DNA from: Postechiella marina
Lineage (GTDB): Bacteria; Bacteroidota; Bacteroidia; Flavobacteriales; Flavobacteriaceae
Length of the DNA stretch: 64,000 nt
Direction: 5' to 3'
Assembly: GCF_039538365.1 (NCBI RefSeq)
Contig: NZ_BAABCA010000005.1
Span: 310,001 to 374,000 of the forward strand
The translations under genes and the position numbers were made by a program. This document shows, piece after piece, positions 37,933-46,922 of this stretch. The notes below the pieces were generated by a model. It was not told the DNA's origin. It saw only the letters and a program-made list of their open reading frames with translations, and did no database searches. Positions within the stretch are counted from its first letter, which is position 1; every line of letters begins with the position of its first letter.

Positions 37933-39576
37933 CTACCAGAACATAGCATACAATACTGCTAAAATAATACACACTACAAAAGAACCAATATTAAACAACG
38001 GTGTTGTTTTAAATAACTCTTTAGATAATGCAATACCTTTTGCATCGTCTGCGCCTTTTCCTTCAATATTACTTATTATAATTATAACTAACATAGATAA
38101 TAATGTTGCTAATCCCATTTGGTGCATCCAAGGTGTTAAAAACTCGAACGCTTCAACATACTTAGGTAAAAACTTTAATGCTAAAGCAATTGGAATAGAA
38201 GCTACAGCTCCCCAAATTGCAGCATTATTAGTTGTTTTTTTCCAGAATAAACCTAATAAGAAAACAGCTAATATACCTGGACTTACAATTCCTGTGTATT
38301 CTTGTATAAACTGGAATGCTTGATCTATCCCTCCCAATAAAGGCGCTACAATAACCGCAATAAGTAATGCTACCGCAGCAGAAATACGACCTACATTTAC
38401 GGTCTTTTTATCATTTGCACTAGGGTCTATATATTGCTTATAAATATCCATTGTAAAAATAGTAGATGTCGAGTTTAACATAGATGCTAAAGATGATACA
38501 ATAGCTGCTGCTAATGCTGCAAACGCTACACCTTTAAGTCCTACAGGCAAAAATTGTAATAACCAAGGGTAAGCTTTATCTGCTTGATCTGTAGATGGTA
38601 CATTTAGCATACCAACCTCGCCTAATCCAGCCATAATTTCTGGATCGTTAACCATTACATAAGCAGCAATACCTGGTATAACCACAATTAATGGAATAAC
38701 TAATTTTAAACATGCAGCCAATAAAATACCTTTTTGAGATTCTTTTAAAGATTTTGCTGCTAATGTTCTCTGGATAATATATTGGTTGAAACCCCAATAA
38801 TAAATATTAGCTACCCATAAACCACCAACTAACACCCAAATACCTGGTAAGTTTACGTAGTTATCGTTAGACTCGTCAAGAATCATATGGAATTTCTCTG
38901 GCGCAGCCTCTACCACTTTAGCAAATCCTGCTAAAACACCTTCGCCACCAGATACTGTGTTTAATGCTAAATATGTAGTAACTAAACCACCTAACACCAA
39001 GAAAACCACCTGAATAACATCGGTCCAGGCTACAGCAGATAAACCACCGTATAAAGAGTAAGCAGCTGCAAATAATGCCAAACCAATAATAGCATACATC
39101 ATATCTATGCCCATAATCGTTTCTATTGCTAATCCTCCTAAGTATAAAACTGAAGCTAGGTTAACAAAAATGTAAAGTGCTAACCAAAAGACAGCTAATA
39201 TGGTTTTTAAGTTGGTAGAAAAACGTTTTTCGACAAACTCTGGAATAGTATACAGTCCTTTTTCTATAAATATTGGTAAAAAGTATTTACCAACAATTAT
39301 TAATGTTAATGCTGCCATCCACTCGTAAGATGCAATGGCTAAACCTAGAGCGAATCCAGATCCAGACATCCCAATAAATTGTTCTGCAGAAATATTTGCT
39401 GCAATTAATGATGTACCAATAGCCCACCACGGTAACGATTTACTTGCCAAAAAATAATCTTCGGCATTTTTTTCATGGCCATCTTTATCACGAGATACCC
39501 ACAAACCTACACCTAAAATTAAAATGGCGTAAGCGACAAAGACTACATAGTCCCACATTTCAAATCCTGCTGTCAT
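37933..39576 (-). CDS. Sodium/galactose symporter of the SGLT type (SSS family)
   Basis: A 547-residue inner-membrane transporter with about 14 helices. It is very close by eye to vSGLT of Vibrio parahaemolyticus, the structurally solved Na+/galactose symporter of 543 residues. Shared stretches include SRDKDG, AANISAEQFIGMSGSG, YEWMAALTLIIVGKYFLPIF, YYWGFNQYIIQR and SSLASMLNSTSTIFTMDIYK. It is transcribed away from the GntR and galMKT genes across a 236-nt shared control region. The role is import of galactose released by the exo-enzymes. Galactose specificity is inferred from the vSGLT likeness and the adjoining Leloir genes. Confidence 0.93.
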   Translation of the reverse strand: MTAGFEMWDYVVFVAYAILILGVGLWVSRDKDGHEKNAEDYFLASKSLPWWAIGTSLIAANISAEQFIGMSGSGFALGLAIASYEWMAALTLIIVGKYFLPIFIEKGLYTIPEFVEKRFSTNLKTILAVFWLALYIFVNLASVLYLGGLAIETIMGIDMMYAIIGLALFAAAYSLYGGLSAVAWTDVIQVVFLVLGGLVTTYLALNTVSGGEGVLAGFAKVVEAAPEKFHMILDESNDNYVNLPGIWVLVGGLWVANIYYWGFNQYIIQRTLAAKSLKESQKGILLAACLKLVIPLIVVIPGIAAYVMVNDPEIMAGLGEVGMLNVPSTDQADKAYPWLLQFLPVGLKGVAFAALAAAIVSSLASMLNSTSTIFTMDIYKQYIDPSANDKKTVNVGRISAAVALLIAVIVAPLLGGIDQAFQFIQEYTGIVSPGILAVFLLGLFWKKTTNNAAIWGAVASIPIALALKFLPKYVEAFEFLTPWMHQMGLATLLSMLVIIIISNIEGKGADDAKGIALSKELFKTTPLFNIGSFVVCIILAVLYAMFW

Positions 39577-39756
39577 AATGCTTGTTTTGTTGTTTAGTTA
39601 GTTTATTTGTTTTTTTCAGAATTCAATAATTAAATGCCTTAACCACATATAAATTAAATAGTTTAAGTCTTAATTTATTATTAAATTCAGATTTTAAAAT
39701 CCCAAATATAGAAATTTATATTTAATAACCTTGTTTTTTTTAAACAAAAAAACAAA

Positions 39757-39774
39757 CTAGTAGGGTCTAGTAGG
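39757..39774. promoter_or_regulatory. Tandem CTAGTAGG repeat, candidate GntR operator
   Basis: CTAGTAGG at 39757-39764 and again at 39767-39774 puts two copies at a 10-nt period, on the same face of the helix. It lies between the divergent symporter and GntR genes. Confidence 0.45.
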
Positions 39775-39793
39775 TTTTTGTTTTAAATTTATA

Positions 39794-39801
39794 TATATTT
39801 G
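39794..39801 (+). promoter_or_regulatory. Possible -7 box of the GntR-galMKT operon
   Basis: TATATTTG matches TAnnTTTG and lies 11 nt before the ATG at 39813. A TTG at 39778-39780 is closer than usual (13-nt spacer). The tandem CTAGTAGG repeat directly upstream would let a bound repressor block polymerase. Confidence 0.4.
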
Positions 39802-39812
39802 TGGCATAACTT

Positions 39813-40805
39813 ATGATAAAAATCAAAAAAGAAATAGGACTCCCTAAGTACAAGCAGATTATAAAATCTGTAGAAAATGCTATTGTTTCTGGCAAATTGC
39901 AAAAGGGAGATCGTTTACCTTCTATTAACAGTATAAAAAACACACATTCGCTTTCTAGAGATACTGTTTTAACCGCTTTTAACGAGCTAAAAAATAGAGG
40001 TATTATACAATCTGTAGTTGGTAAAGGCTATTATGTATCGAGCGAAAATGTTAATGTAGAACAAAAAATATTTTTACTTTTTGATGAGCTAAATTCGTTT
40101 AAAGAAGACCTATACAATACATTTTTAGAAAGCTTAGGCGACAATATTCAAGTCGATATTTTTTTCCATCATTTTAACGATGCACTCTTTAATAAATTAA
40201 TACACGATAATTTAGGCGACTATAATTATTACATTATAATGCCTGCCAATTTAAAGAATACTAATATCAGTATTCAAAACCTACCAGAAGACAAGGTTTA
40301 TATTTTAGATCAAGTCCACGACGATTTAAAACAGTATCCTGCTATATATCAAAATTTTGAAAAAGATATTTACACCAATTTAGATAAAGCTAAAAATCTT
40401 ATAAAAAAATATAATAAGCTTATTTTAATTTGGCCAGAAGCCAAGCAACCCGTTGGCATGAAATTAGGTTTTGAGATGTATTGTACAAAAAACAAATTAG
40501 ATTTTGAAGTTATTGATGCTCTTAAAGAAAGAACACCAAAAGTAGGCGACTTATATATTATTCCAGATGATAAAAGCTTGCTTCGTGTTATAAAAAAAAT
40601 GAAACGCGAAAAATTAAAACTAAGCAAAGATATTGGTGTTATATCTTATAATGACACCCTACTTAAAGAAATTGTAGAAAATGGAATTACTACCATTTCT
40701 ACAGATTTTAATGCCATGGGTAAGCGCCTAGCCGAAATGATTTTAAATAAAGAACAACTACAAATAGAAAACCCTAACAACCTAATTATAAGAAACTCAT
40801 TGTAA
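39813..40805 (+). CDS. GntR-family regulator with sugar-binding-like C-terminal domain
   Basis: Residues 1-72 are a GntR winged helix (LPKYKQIIKSVENAIVSGKL, then SRDTVLTAFNELKNRGIIQS). Residues 75-330 resemble a LacI/periplasmic-binding-protein-like sensor (WPEAKQPVGM, DIGVISYNDTLL), a combination common among Bacteroidota sugar regulators. It is the first gene of the galMKT run and divergent from the galactose symporter, so it probably controls both in response to galactose or a metabolite. The candidate operator is the tandem repeat at 39757-39774. Whether it represses or activates is unknown. Confidence 0.87.
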   Translation: MIKIKKEIGLPKYKQIIKSVENAIVSGKLQKGDRLPSINSIKNTHSLSRDTVLTAFNELKNRGIIQSVVGKGYYVSSENVNVEQKIFLLFDELNSFKEDLYNTFLESLGDNIQVDIFFHHFNDALFNKLIHDNLGDYNYYIIMPANLKNTNISIQNLPEDKVYILDQVHDDLKQYPAIYQNFEKDIYTNLDKAKNLIKKYNKLILIWPEAKQPVGMKLGFEMYCTKNKLDFEVIDALKERTPKVGDLYIIPDDKSLLRVIKKMKREKLKLSKDIGVISYNDTLLKEIVENGITTISTDFNAMGKRLAEMILNKEQLQIENPNNLIIRNSL

Positions 40806-40829
40806 AACAACTATTAAAAAAACGTAGCA

Positions 40830-41714
40830 TTGTATAACATAACACATCATCAAGAATTAAACACTTTAGAAATTTCGAATTTAGATAAAAGTGTTTTTGC
40901 AAAAATTTATTTAAAAGCTGGTGCCAGTTTACAAGAATTAACTTTAGGCGGGCATGCTATTATTCAAGATTTATCGCCATTAAATTATTCTGATACATAC
41001 TCTTCTTCTATTCTTTTTCCTTTTGCAAATAGAATTAAAGATGGAGTTTATTCCTTTAATGGAAAAACGTATCAATTTGAAGCCAATCAAAAAGAAGAAA
41101 ATAACGCCTTACACGGTTTAGTTTATAACAAAACCTTTAAAATAATTAACAAAAGTGCAGATAACAATTCGGCTTCTGTAACATTAGAATATAACGAAAA
41201 TAAAGAAGCTGCAGGTTTTCCATACACCTATAAAATTCAACTAGAATATACTTTAACACGCACTAATTTAGATTTAAAAGTAAGCGTTAAAAATACCAGT
41301 TTAAAAATTTTCCCTTTTACATTAGGTTGGCATCCTTACTTTACTAGCGACGATTTAAAAAAGAGTGTTATTAAAATGGAATCGACTCAAAAACTTATAA
41401 TTGGAGACCGTAATATTACTACAGGTATAGAAGATATAACTCCTTTAAATACATTTAACATTGAAGATAAGCAACTAGACGACTGCTGGGTTTTAAATAC
41501 AGGTAACGTGTCTTTTAACACGCCTAAATATAAATTACAAATAGGTTCTACCGGAAAAAAGAATTTTTTACAAGCCTACACGCCACCAAGATTAAACACG
41601 ATTGCTATAGAGCCCACAACAGGAGTATCTGATAGCTTTAACAATAATATTGGTCTAGAAACACTAGAACCAAACGAAACACATACCATTACCTGGAATT
41701 TAAAAATAGATTAA
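40830..41714 (+). CDS. galM: Aldose 1-epimerase (mutarotase)
   Basis: A 294-residue cytoplasmic enzyme that interconverts beta- and alpha-D-galactose, supplying the alpha form to galactokinase. Family landmarks are ILFPFANRIKDG, the catalytic His region NALHGLVYNK, GWHPYF and a C-terminal IAIEPTTGVSD segment with the catalytic Glu. The only start that fits the gap is TTG at 40830, 24 nt after the GntR stop; no upstream ATG exists. It is followed by galK after 19 nt. Length is slightly short for the family but complete. Confidence 0.88.
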   Translation: MYNITHHQELNTLEISNLDKSVFAKIYLKAGASLQELTLGGHAIIQDLSPLNYSDTYSSSILFPFANRIKDGVYSFNGKTYQFEANQKEENNALHGLVYNKTFKIINKSADNNSASVTLEYNENKEAAGFPYTYKIQLEYTLTRTNLDLKVSVKNTSLKIFPFTLGWHPYFTSDDLKKSVIKMESTQKLIIGDRNITTGIEDITPLNTFNIEDKQLDDCWVLNTGNVSFNTPKYKLQIGSTGKKNFLQAYTPPRLNTIAIEPTTGVSDSFNNNIGLETLEPNETHTITWNLKID

Positions 41715-41733
41715 CAACTAACTATAAAAGATT

Positions 41734-42882
41734 ATGAGTGCACAATTAATTAACGATGTAAAAGCCATTTTTGTCGACACATTTAAAACAGAACCCATTC
41801 TTATTTTTTCGCCAGGAAGAATTAATATAATTGGAGAGCATACAGATTATAACGACGGGTTTGTTTTTCCTGCAGCAGTAGATAAAGGAATTGCTGCAGC
41901 AATTCAAAAAAGTGATAACAACACATCTACAGCATATGCTTTAGATATGGATAGTAAAATTGAATTCGATTTAGATAAACTTAAACCATCTAAAGAAGGA
42001 AGTTGGGAAAACTATGTTTTTGGTGTTGTTGCAGAAATTCAAAATAGAAATAAAGAAGTTGGTAATTTTAATATTGTTTTTAAAGGCGATATTCCGGGAG
42101 GAGCAGGCATGTCTTCATCGGCAGCTCTTGAAAACTCCGTTGTTTTTGGGTTAAACGAGTTGTTTAACCTTGGCCTTTCTAAGCATGAAATGATACTTAT
42201 TTCTCAAAAAGCCGAGCATAATTATGTTGGTGTAAACTGTGGTATAATGGACCAATATGCTAGTATGTTTGGTATAGAAAACCACGCCTTATTGTTAGAT
42301 TGTAGAACTGTAGAATCTAAACCTTATAAAATAGATTTTAAAGATCACCAGTTAATGCTAATCAATACAAATGTAAAACATAGCTTATCTGATAGTGCTT
42401 ATAACGACAGAAGATCTGCTTGCGAAAGCATTTCTGAGTTACTAGGTATTAAAGCTTTGCGCGATGCTACTGTGGCCGATTTAGAAACTGTTAAAGACCA
42501 AGTAACACCTGCAAACTACCAAAAAGCATTATATGTTATAGAAGAAAACGAAAGAGCTGTTAAAGCATCTAAAGCTATGGAAGCTGATGATTTAGAAACC
42601 TTAGGAGCTTTAATTTTTGCTTCGCATAATGGCCTATCTAATCAATACAAAGTAAGCTGCGACGAGTTAGACTTTTTAGTAGATCAAGCAAAAGCTAACA
42701 ATCATGTTTTAGGAGCTAGAATGATGGGTGGCGGTTTTGGTGGTTGCACCATTAACTTAGTATCTAAAGATCAAGCTGAAGCCTTTGGTAAATCTGCTTC
42801 CGAAGCTTATTTAAAAACATTTAATAAAGCATGTTCTGTTTACTTCATAAAACTTTCTGAAGGCACACATATAGTCAAATAA
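41734..42882 (+). CDS. galK: Galactokinase
   Basis: A 382-residue GHMP kinase that phosphorylates galactose at C1. The galactokinase signature is PGRINIIGEHTDYNDG near residues 28-43. The ATP-binding loop is GGAGMSSSAALE near residue 125, the catalytic Asp lies in CGIMDQYASMFG, and the third GHMP motif is ARMMGGGFGGCTINL near residue 345. Length is typical. It lies in galM-galK-galT order, with 19-21 nt gaps, directly downstream of the GntR gene. Confidence 0.97.
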   Translation: MSAQLINDVKAIFVDTFKTEPILIFSPGRINIIGEHTDYNDGFVFPAAVDKGIAAAIQKSDNNTSTAYALDMDSKIEFDLDKLKPSKEGSWENYVFGVVAEIQNRNKEVGNFNIVFKGDIPGGAGMSSSAALENSVVFGLNELFNLGLSKHEMILISQKAEHNYVGVNCGIMDQYASMFGIENHALLLDCRTVESKPYKIDFKDHQLMLINTNVKHSLSDSAYNDRRSACESISELLGIKALRDATVADLETVKDQVTPANYQKALYVIEENERAVKASKAMEADDLETLGALIFASHNGLSNQYKVSCDELDFLVDQAKANNHVLGARMMGGGFGGCTINLVSKDQAEAFGKSASEAYLKTFNKACSVYFIKLSEGTHIVK

Positions 42883-42903
42883 AACACTCAATATAATTAC
42901 AAA

Positions 42904-43923
42904 ATGAACACCGATTTACAAGATTACTCGCACAAGCGCTATAATATTTTAACAGGCGAATGGGTTTTAGTATCGCCTCACAGGGCTAAAAGGCCTTGGC
43001 AAGGACAAAACGAAGCTGTAAATAACGAAGCAAGACCAAGCTACGACGAAAACTGCTATTTATGCCCAGGAAACACAAGAATTAATGGAGAAGTAAACCC
43101 TAATTACGAAGATGTATTTGTGTTTACTAACGATTTTGGAGCGCTACAAAAAGACTCCAAAACTTTTTCTGTTGAAGATGGTTTACTAATTGCTAAAAGC
43201 GAAACTGGTATTTGTAAAGTAATTTGCTTTAGCCCAGATCACTCTAAAAGTTTAGCTGATATGACTCCAGAAGAGATTCAAAAAGTTGTATTTACATGGC
43301 AAAAAGAATATACAGAGTTAGGCGCTAATAAAGCTATAAACTATGTTCAAATATTCGAAAACAAAGGTGCTGTAATGGGTTGTAGTAATCCGCATCCACA
43401 CGGTCAAATTTGGAGTCAATCTACACTACCAAACGAAGTTGAAAAGAAAAATACGCAACAATTAAATTATTTTAATAAAACAAAAAGTAGTCTTTTAGGC
43501 AATTATTTAGCTCAAGAATTAGAAAAACAAGAACGTATTATTTTTGAAAATGAAACCTTTGTTGTTTTAATTCCGTTTTGGGCTGTATGGCCTTTTGAAG
43601 CTATGATTGTACCTAAAAAGCAAAAGCGTAGTATTTTAGAGTTAAATGATGATGAAGCCTTACAATATGCTGAAGCTATATCGGTTTTAACTAAAGCTTA
43701 CGATAAGTTATTTAATACATCGTTTCCTTATTCTAGCGGTATTCATCAAGCGCCAACAGATGGTAACGAAAATAACCATTGGCATTTTCATATGAGTTTT
43801 TACCCACCACTTTTAAGAAGTGCAACGGTTAAGAAATTTATGGTAGGTTACGAAATGTTTGGTTCTCCACAACGTGATATTACCGCAGAAACTGCTGTAA
43901 AAATGATTAAAGCACAACTTTAG
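42904..43923 (+). CDS. galT: Galactose-1-phosphate uridylyltransferase
   Basis: A 339-residue HIT-superfamily transferase that exchanges UMP between UDP-glucose and galactose-1-phosphate. The active-site motif is NPHPHGQIW, with the nucleophilic His near residue 166. Zinc-site residues are visible in NCYLCPG near residue 55. The C-terminal IHQAPTDG and NHWHFHMSFYPP segments are also characteristic. It ends the gal operon before a long hairpin. A UDP-glucose 4-epimerase gene is not in the window and must be elsewhere. Confidence 0.96.
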   Translation: MNTDLQDYSHKRYNILTGEWVLVSPHRAKRPWQGQNEAVNNEARPSYDENCYLCPGNTRINGEVNPNYEDVFVFTNDFGALQKDSKTFSVEDGLLIAKSETGICKVICFSPDHSKSLADMTPEEIQKVVFTWQKEYTELGANKAINYVQIFENKGAVMGCSNPHPHGQIWSQSTLPNEVEKKNTQQLNYFNKTKSSLLGNYLAQELEKQERIIFENETFVVLIPFWAVWPFEAMIVPKKQKRSILELNDDEALQYAEAISVLTKAYDKLFNTSFPYSSGIHQAPTDGNENNHWHFHMSFYPPLLRSATVKKFMVGYEMFGSPQRDITAETAVKMIKAQL

Positions 43924-43940
43924 TTATACAAAAAATATTA

Positions 43941-44024
43941 TGAGATTATCTAAAAAAAGGTTAACTTAGGGTTACATCATTATAAATTCCTATTTTAGCG
44001 CTTTTTTTAGATAGTCTCATTTTT
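43941..44024 (+). terminator. Long hairpin/terminator after galT
   Basis: TGAGATTATCTAAAAAAAG (43941-43959) pairs with 44001-44019 over 19 bp with one G-U wobble, followed by six T. The 41-nt loop is unusually long for a simple terminator. Confidence 0.6.
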
Positions 44025-44032
44025 TATATTTA

Positions 44033-44428
44033 ATGAATACATACGAAACCACATTAAAAGTTACCGAAGATCATTTAGATGATTTAAATCATGTAAACAA
44101 TGTACATTATGTGCAATGGGTACAAAATGTGGCCAAAGCACATTGGCAAAAAAATGCTCCAGAAGCCATTCAAAGTAAATATTTTTGGGTTTTAATTAAC
44201 CATTACATCGAGCATAAAGCAGAAGCTTTGTTAAACGATTTAATACAAATTAAAACATACATTGCAGAAAACGAAGGAGTAACCTGTGTGCGTGTGGTAG
44301 AAATACTTAACAAAACCACAAACAAACTATTAGCAAAGTCTGAAACTAAATGGTGTTTTATAACTTCTAAAACAAAAAGACCAACCAGAATTACACAAGA
44401 AATAAAAAACTTATTTGTTAATTCTTAA
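44033..44428 (+). CDS. Hotdog-fold acyl-CoA thioesterase
   Basis: A 131-residue cytoplasmic protein of the 4HBT/YbgC type. DDLNHVNNVHYVQW contains the substrate-binding Asp/Asn pattern of the family, and KSETKWCFI lies near the C-terminus. It begins 9 nt after the T-run of the galT hairpin, so it is probably not part of the gal operon. Acyl-CoA or acyl-ACP hydrolysis is the family activity; the natural substrate is unknown. Confidence 0.87.
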   Translation: MNTYETTLKVTEDHLDDLNHVNNVHYVQWVQNVAKAHWQKNAPEAIQSKYFWVLINHYIEHKAEALLNDLIQIKTYIAENEGVTCVRVVEILNKTTNKLLAKSETKWCFITSKTKRPTRITQEIKNLFVNS

Positions 44429-44516
44429 TTAAAACTACTGTTAAAGTATCTTAATGTAAAGCTTTTAGTACTTTAAAAAGCATTTATTTACTTGCAATTA
44501 ATTTGTATTAAATAAC

Positions 44517-45263
44517 ATGCTAAAAATTACTTTACTTTTTTTTCTGTTATTACCCTACATCTTGTTAGGCCAAGTTGTTTCTGGAAAAATATACGATAAA
44601 GACGACACGGTAAAAGGTGCAAAAATAACCAATACAACAAAACAAACCTCTACCTACTCTACTATTAAAGGTGATTTTTATATTAAAGCATCGGTTAACG
44701 ATACGCTTATTATTTCTTCTTTATTTCATTTAAAGCAAGCGGTAATAATTAACAGCAATTACACTAAAACCAAGGTTGTAATCGAATTAAAAAAAGACAT
44801 TAACACCTTAGATGTAGTTCTTTTAACCAATAAAACAGAACCAAAACCTTTTAAATCTAAAGCATATACTCAAAATCTAGGTCTTCAAATTAAGAACGAT
44901 ATTAAAAATAATCCACATTTGTATAAACCCATGGCAAGTGGTAATATAGATTTTGTTGAATTGTCGAAATTAATTCGGAAACTTTTCAAAAGTAAAAAAA
45001 CAAAAAAACCATTAATAAGTGCAACAACCTACGAACAGTTCGATTCATTATTTGCCAACGATAAATTCTTTAACAACAAACTACTAGAAAACAACTTAAA
45101 TATTTCTAAAAAACACAAAGGCTTGTTCTTCGATTATTGCGATGCTAAAAAACTAGATAGCAACCTTTTAAAAAAGGAAAATAATTTTATTCTTTTAGAT
45201 TCTTTAGTACTGTTTAGTCAAGACTTTTTAAAAATAATAGACAATTACAATAAAAGTAAATAG
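44517..45263 (+). CDS. Exported carboxypeptidase-regulatory-like domain protein
   Basis: 248 residues with a signal peptide ending near LLGQ. Residues 20-100 are a CarboxypepD_reg-like beta-sandwich (VVSGKIYDKDDTVKGAKITN ... LKKDINTLDVV), the module usually seen at the N-terminus of TonB-dependent receptors. Here it is followed only by about 145 Lys-rich residues and no barrel. Such stand-alone proteins are common in flavobacteria; their role is not known. Confidence 0.75.
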   Translation: MLKITLLFFLLLPYILLGQVVSGKIYDKDDTVKGAKITNTTKQTSTYSTIKGDFYIKASVNDTLIISSLFHLKQAVIINSNYTKTKVVIELKKDINTLDVVLLTNKTEPKPFKSKAYTQNLGLQIKNDIKNNPHLYKPMASGNIDFVELSKLIRKLFKSKKTKKPLISATTYEQFDSLFANDKFFNNKLLENNLNISKKHKGLFFDYCDAKKLDSNLLKKENNFILLDSLVLFSQDFLKIIDNYNKSK

Positions 45264-45345
45264 CTTTAAAATTAAATACGGTGTTACATACTAAATCTTA
45301 ACGTCAAAAGTTATATTTTTAACGTTCTAAAAACTTATTTTTTTA

Positions 45346-46911
45346 ATGAAACGCTATCTATATTTCACTTTAACCCTAATTTTTCTAACACTTTGGAGCT
45401 CTTGTCGTAAAGATTTTGAATTTACACCAAGCACAGGAAGTTTAGAGTTTTCGAGAGATACCATATATCTAGACACTGTTTTCTCTAATATAGGCTCTAG
45501 TACATACAACTTAAAAGTGTATAATAGAAGCGACGAAGATATTGTAATACCGTCGTTAAAATTAGGCCTAGGCGAAACATCAAGTTATAGGTTAAGTGTA
45601 GATGGCATGCCAGGTAAAGTCTTTGAAAATGTAGAAATTCAAGCCAAAGACAGCATGTATATTTTTGTTGAAACCACTATCGATTTTAATAATTTTTCTA
45701 ACCCTGATGGCACATATTTATACACAGATCAAATTGAATTTGATGCCAATGCTAACCTTCAAAAAGTTGAATTAGTAACCTTAGTACAAGATGCTATTTT
45801 TATCTATCCAAATAGAAATAACACAACAAAAGTGCTTGAAACTTTAATTTTAAACGTTGGTGGCCAATACACAGGAACCAACATACAAGGTCGAGAATTA
45901 CTAGAAGACGAACTTCATTTTACAAACCAAAAACCTTACGTTATTTATGGTTTTGCTGCTGTACCTGTTGGAAAAACACTTACTATAGATGCTGGAGCCC
46001 GTTTACACTTTCATAAAAATTCTGGTTTAATAGTATCTAACGCAGCCTCTTTACATATAAATGGCGCTTATAGTAACGACCAAGAATTATTAGAAAACGA
46101 GGTTATACTTGAAGGAGACAGACTAGAAAGTAATTTTGCAAATACACCAGGGCAATGGGGCACAATTTGGTTAGTTGAAGGTAGTTACGATAACATTATT
46201 AATTACGCGACTATAAAAAATGCAACCGTTGGTATTTTATCTGATGGAAATCCGCATGCAGAAAACAACAAACTAAACATATCTAACACGCAAATTTACA
46301 ACTCGAGTGCCTTTGGTATTTTAGGAAGACGTACATCTATTGCAGGAAATAATGTTGTTATAAATAATACAGGACAATCGTCTTTTGCGGGTACTTTTGG
46401 AGGCAAATACAATTTTACGCACAGTACCATTGCCAATTATTGGAATAATAGTTTTAGGCAATTTCCTTCGGTTTTATTAAACAATTTTATTTTAGACGAT
46501 AATAATAACGCTACACTTTCTAGCCTTATAGAAGCCAACTTTAATAATTGTATTATTTATGGAAACGATAACCCCGAAATTCTATTAGACGAGCTTGAAG
46601 ATGATGCTGTCGATTTTAATTTTAAATTCACTAATTCTTTAATTCGATTTGATAATACCAATACAAACCTTACTGGTGCTAATTACGATTTAACAAACAC
46701 GACACACTACCAAGGAAACCTTTTTAACGAAGATCCTAACTTTTTAGATACCCAATTAAATAAATTTAATATTGGAGAAGAATCGGCTGCTATAAATCAA
46801 GGATTAGCCACATTTGCAAGTCAAGTACCTTTAGATATTTTGAATAAAAACAGAACTAGCACTCCAGATTTAGGAGCTTACCAGCATATTATTTTTCCTG
46901 AAGACGACTAA
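45346..46911 (+). CDS. Lipoprotein with beta-helix repeats, function unknown
   Basis: 521 residues with a lipoprotein signal (LWSSCRKD). Residues 25-150 look like a beta-sandwich with an FSRDTIYLDTVFSNIGS start. Residues 200-460 carry right-handed beta-helix-type repeats rich in Asn and Asp (VIYGFAAVPVGKTLTID, NNKLNISNTQIYNS). No catalytic motif is evident. It ends 11 nt before the nuclease gene, so the two may be co-transcribed. It sits in the housekeeping interval and I do not assign it to the galactan pathway. Confidence 0.7.
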   Translation: MKRYLYFTLTLIFLTLWSSCRKDFEFTPSTGSLEFSRDTIYLDTVFSNIGSSTYNLKVYNRSDEDIVIPSLKLGLGETSSYRLSVDGMPGKVFENVEIQAKDSMYIFVETTIDFNNFSNPDGTYLYTDQIEFDANANLQKVELVTLVQDAIFIYPNRNNTTKVLETLILNVGGQYTGTNIQGRELLEDELHFTNQKPYVIYGFAAVPVGKTLTIDAGARLHFHKNSGLIVSNAASLHINGAYSNDQELLENEVILEGDRLESNFANTPGQWGTIWLVEGSYDNIINYATIKNATVGILSDGNPHAENNKLNISNTQIYNSSAFGILGRRTSIAGNNVVINNTGQSSFAGTFGGKYNFTHSTIANYWNNSFRQFPSVLLNNFILDDNNNATLSSLIEANFNNCIIYGNDNPEILLDELEDDAVDFNFKFTNSLIRFDNTNTNLTGANYDLTNTTHYQGNLFNEDPNFLDTQLNKFNIGEESAAINQGLATFASQVPLDILNKNRTSTPDLGAYQHIIFPEDD

Positions 46912-46922
46912 ACATTTTTTTA

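Noticed and set aside
39813..40805. Considered as a LacI-type regulator because of its C-terminal domain
   Set aside because: The N-terminal DNA-binding domain is a GntR winged helix, not a LacI HTH.
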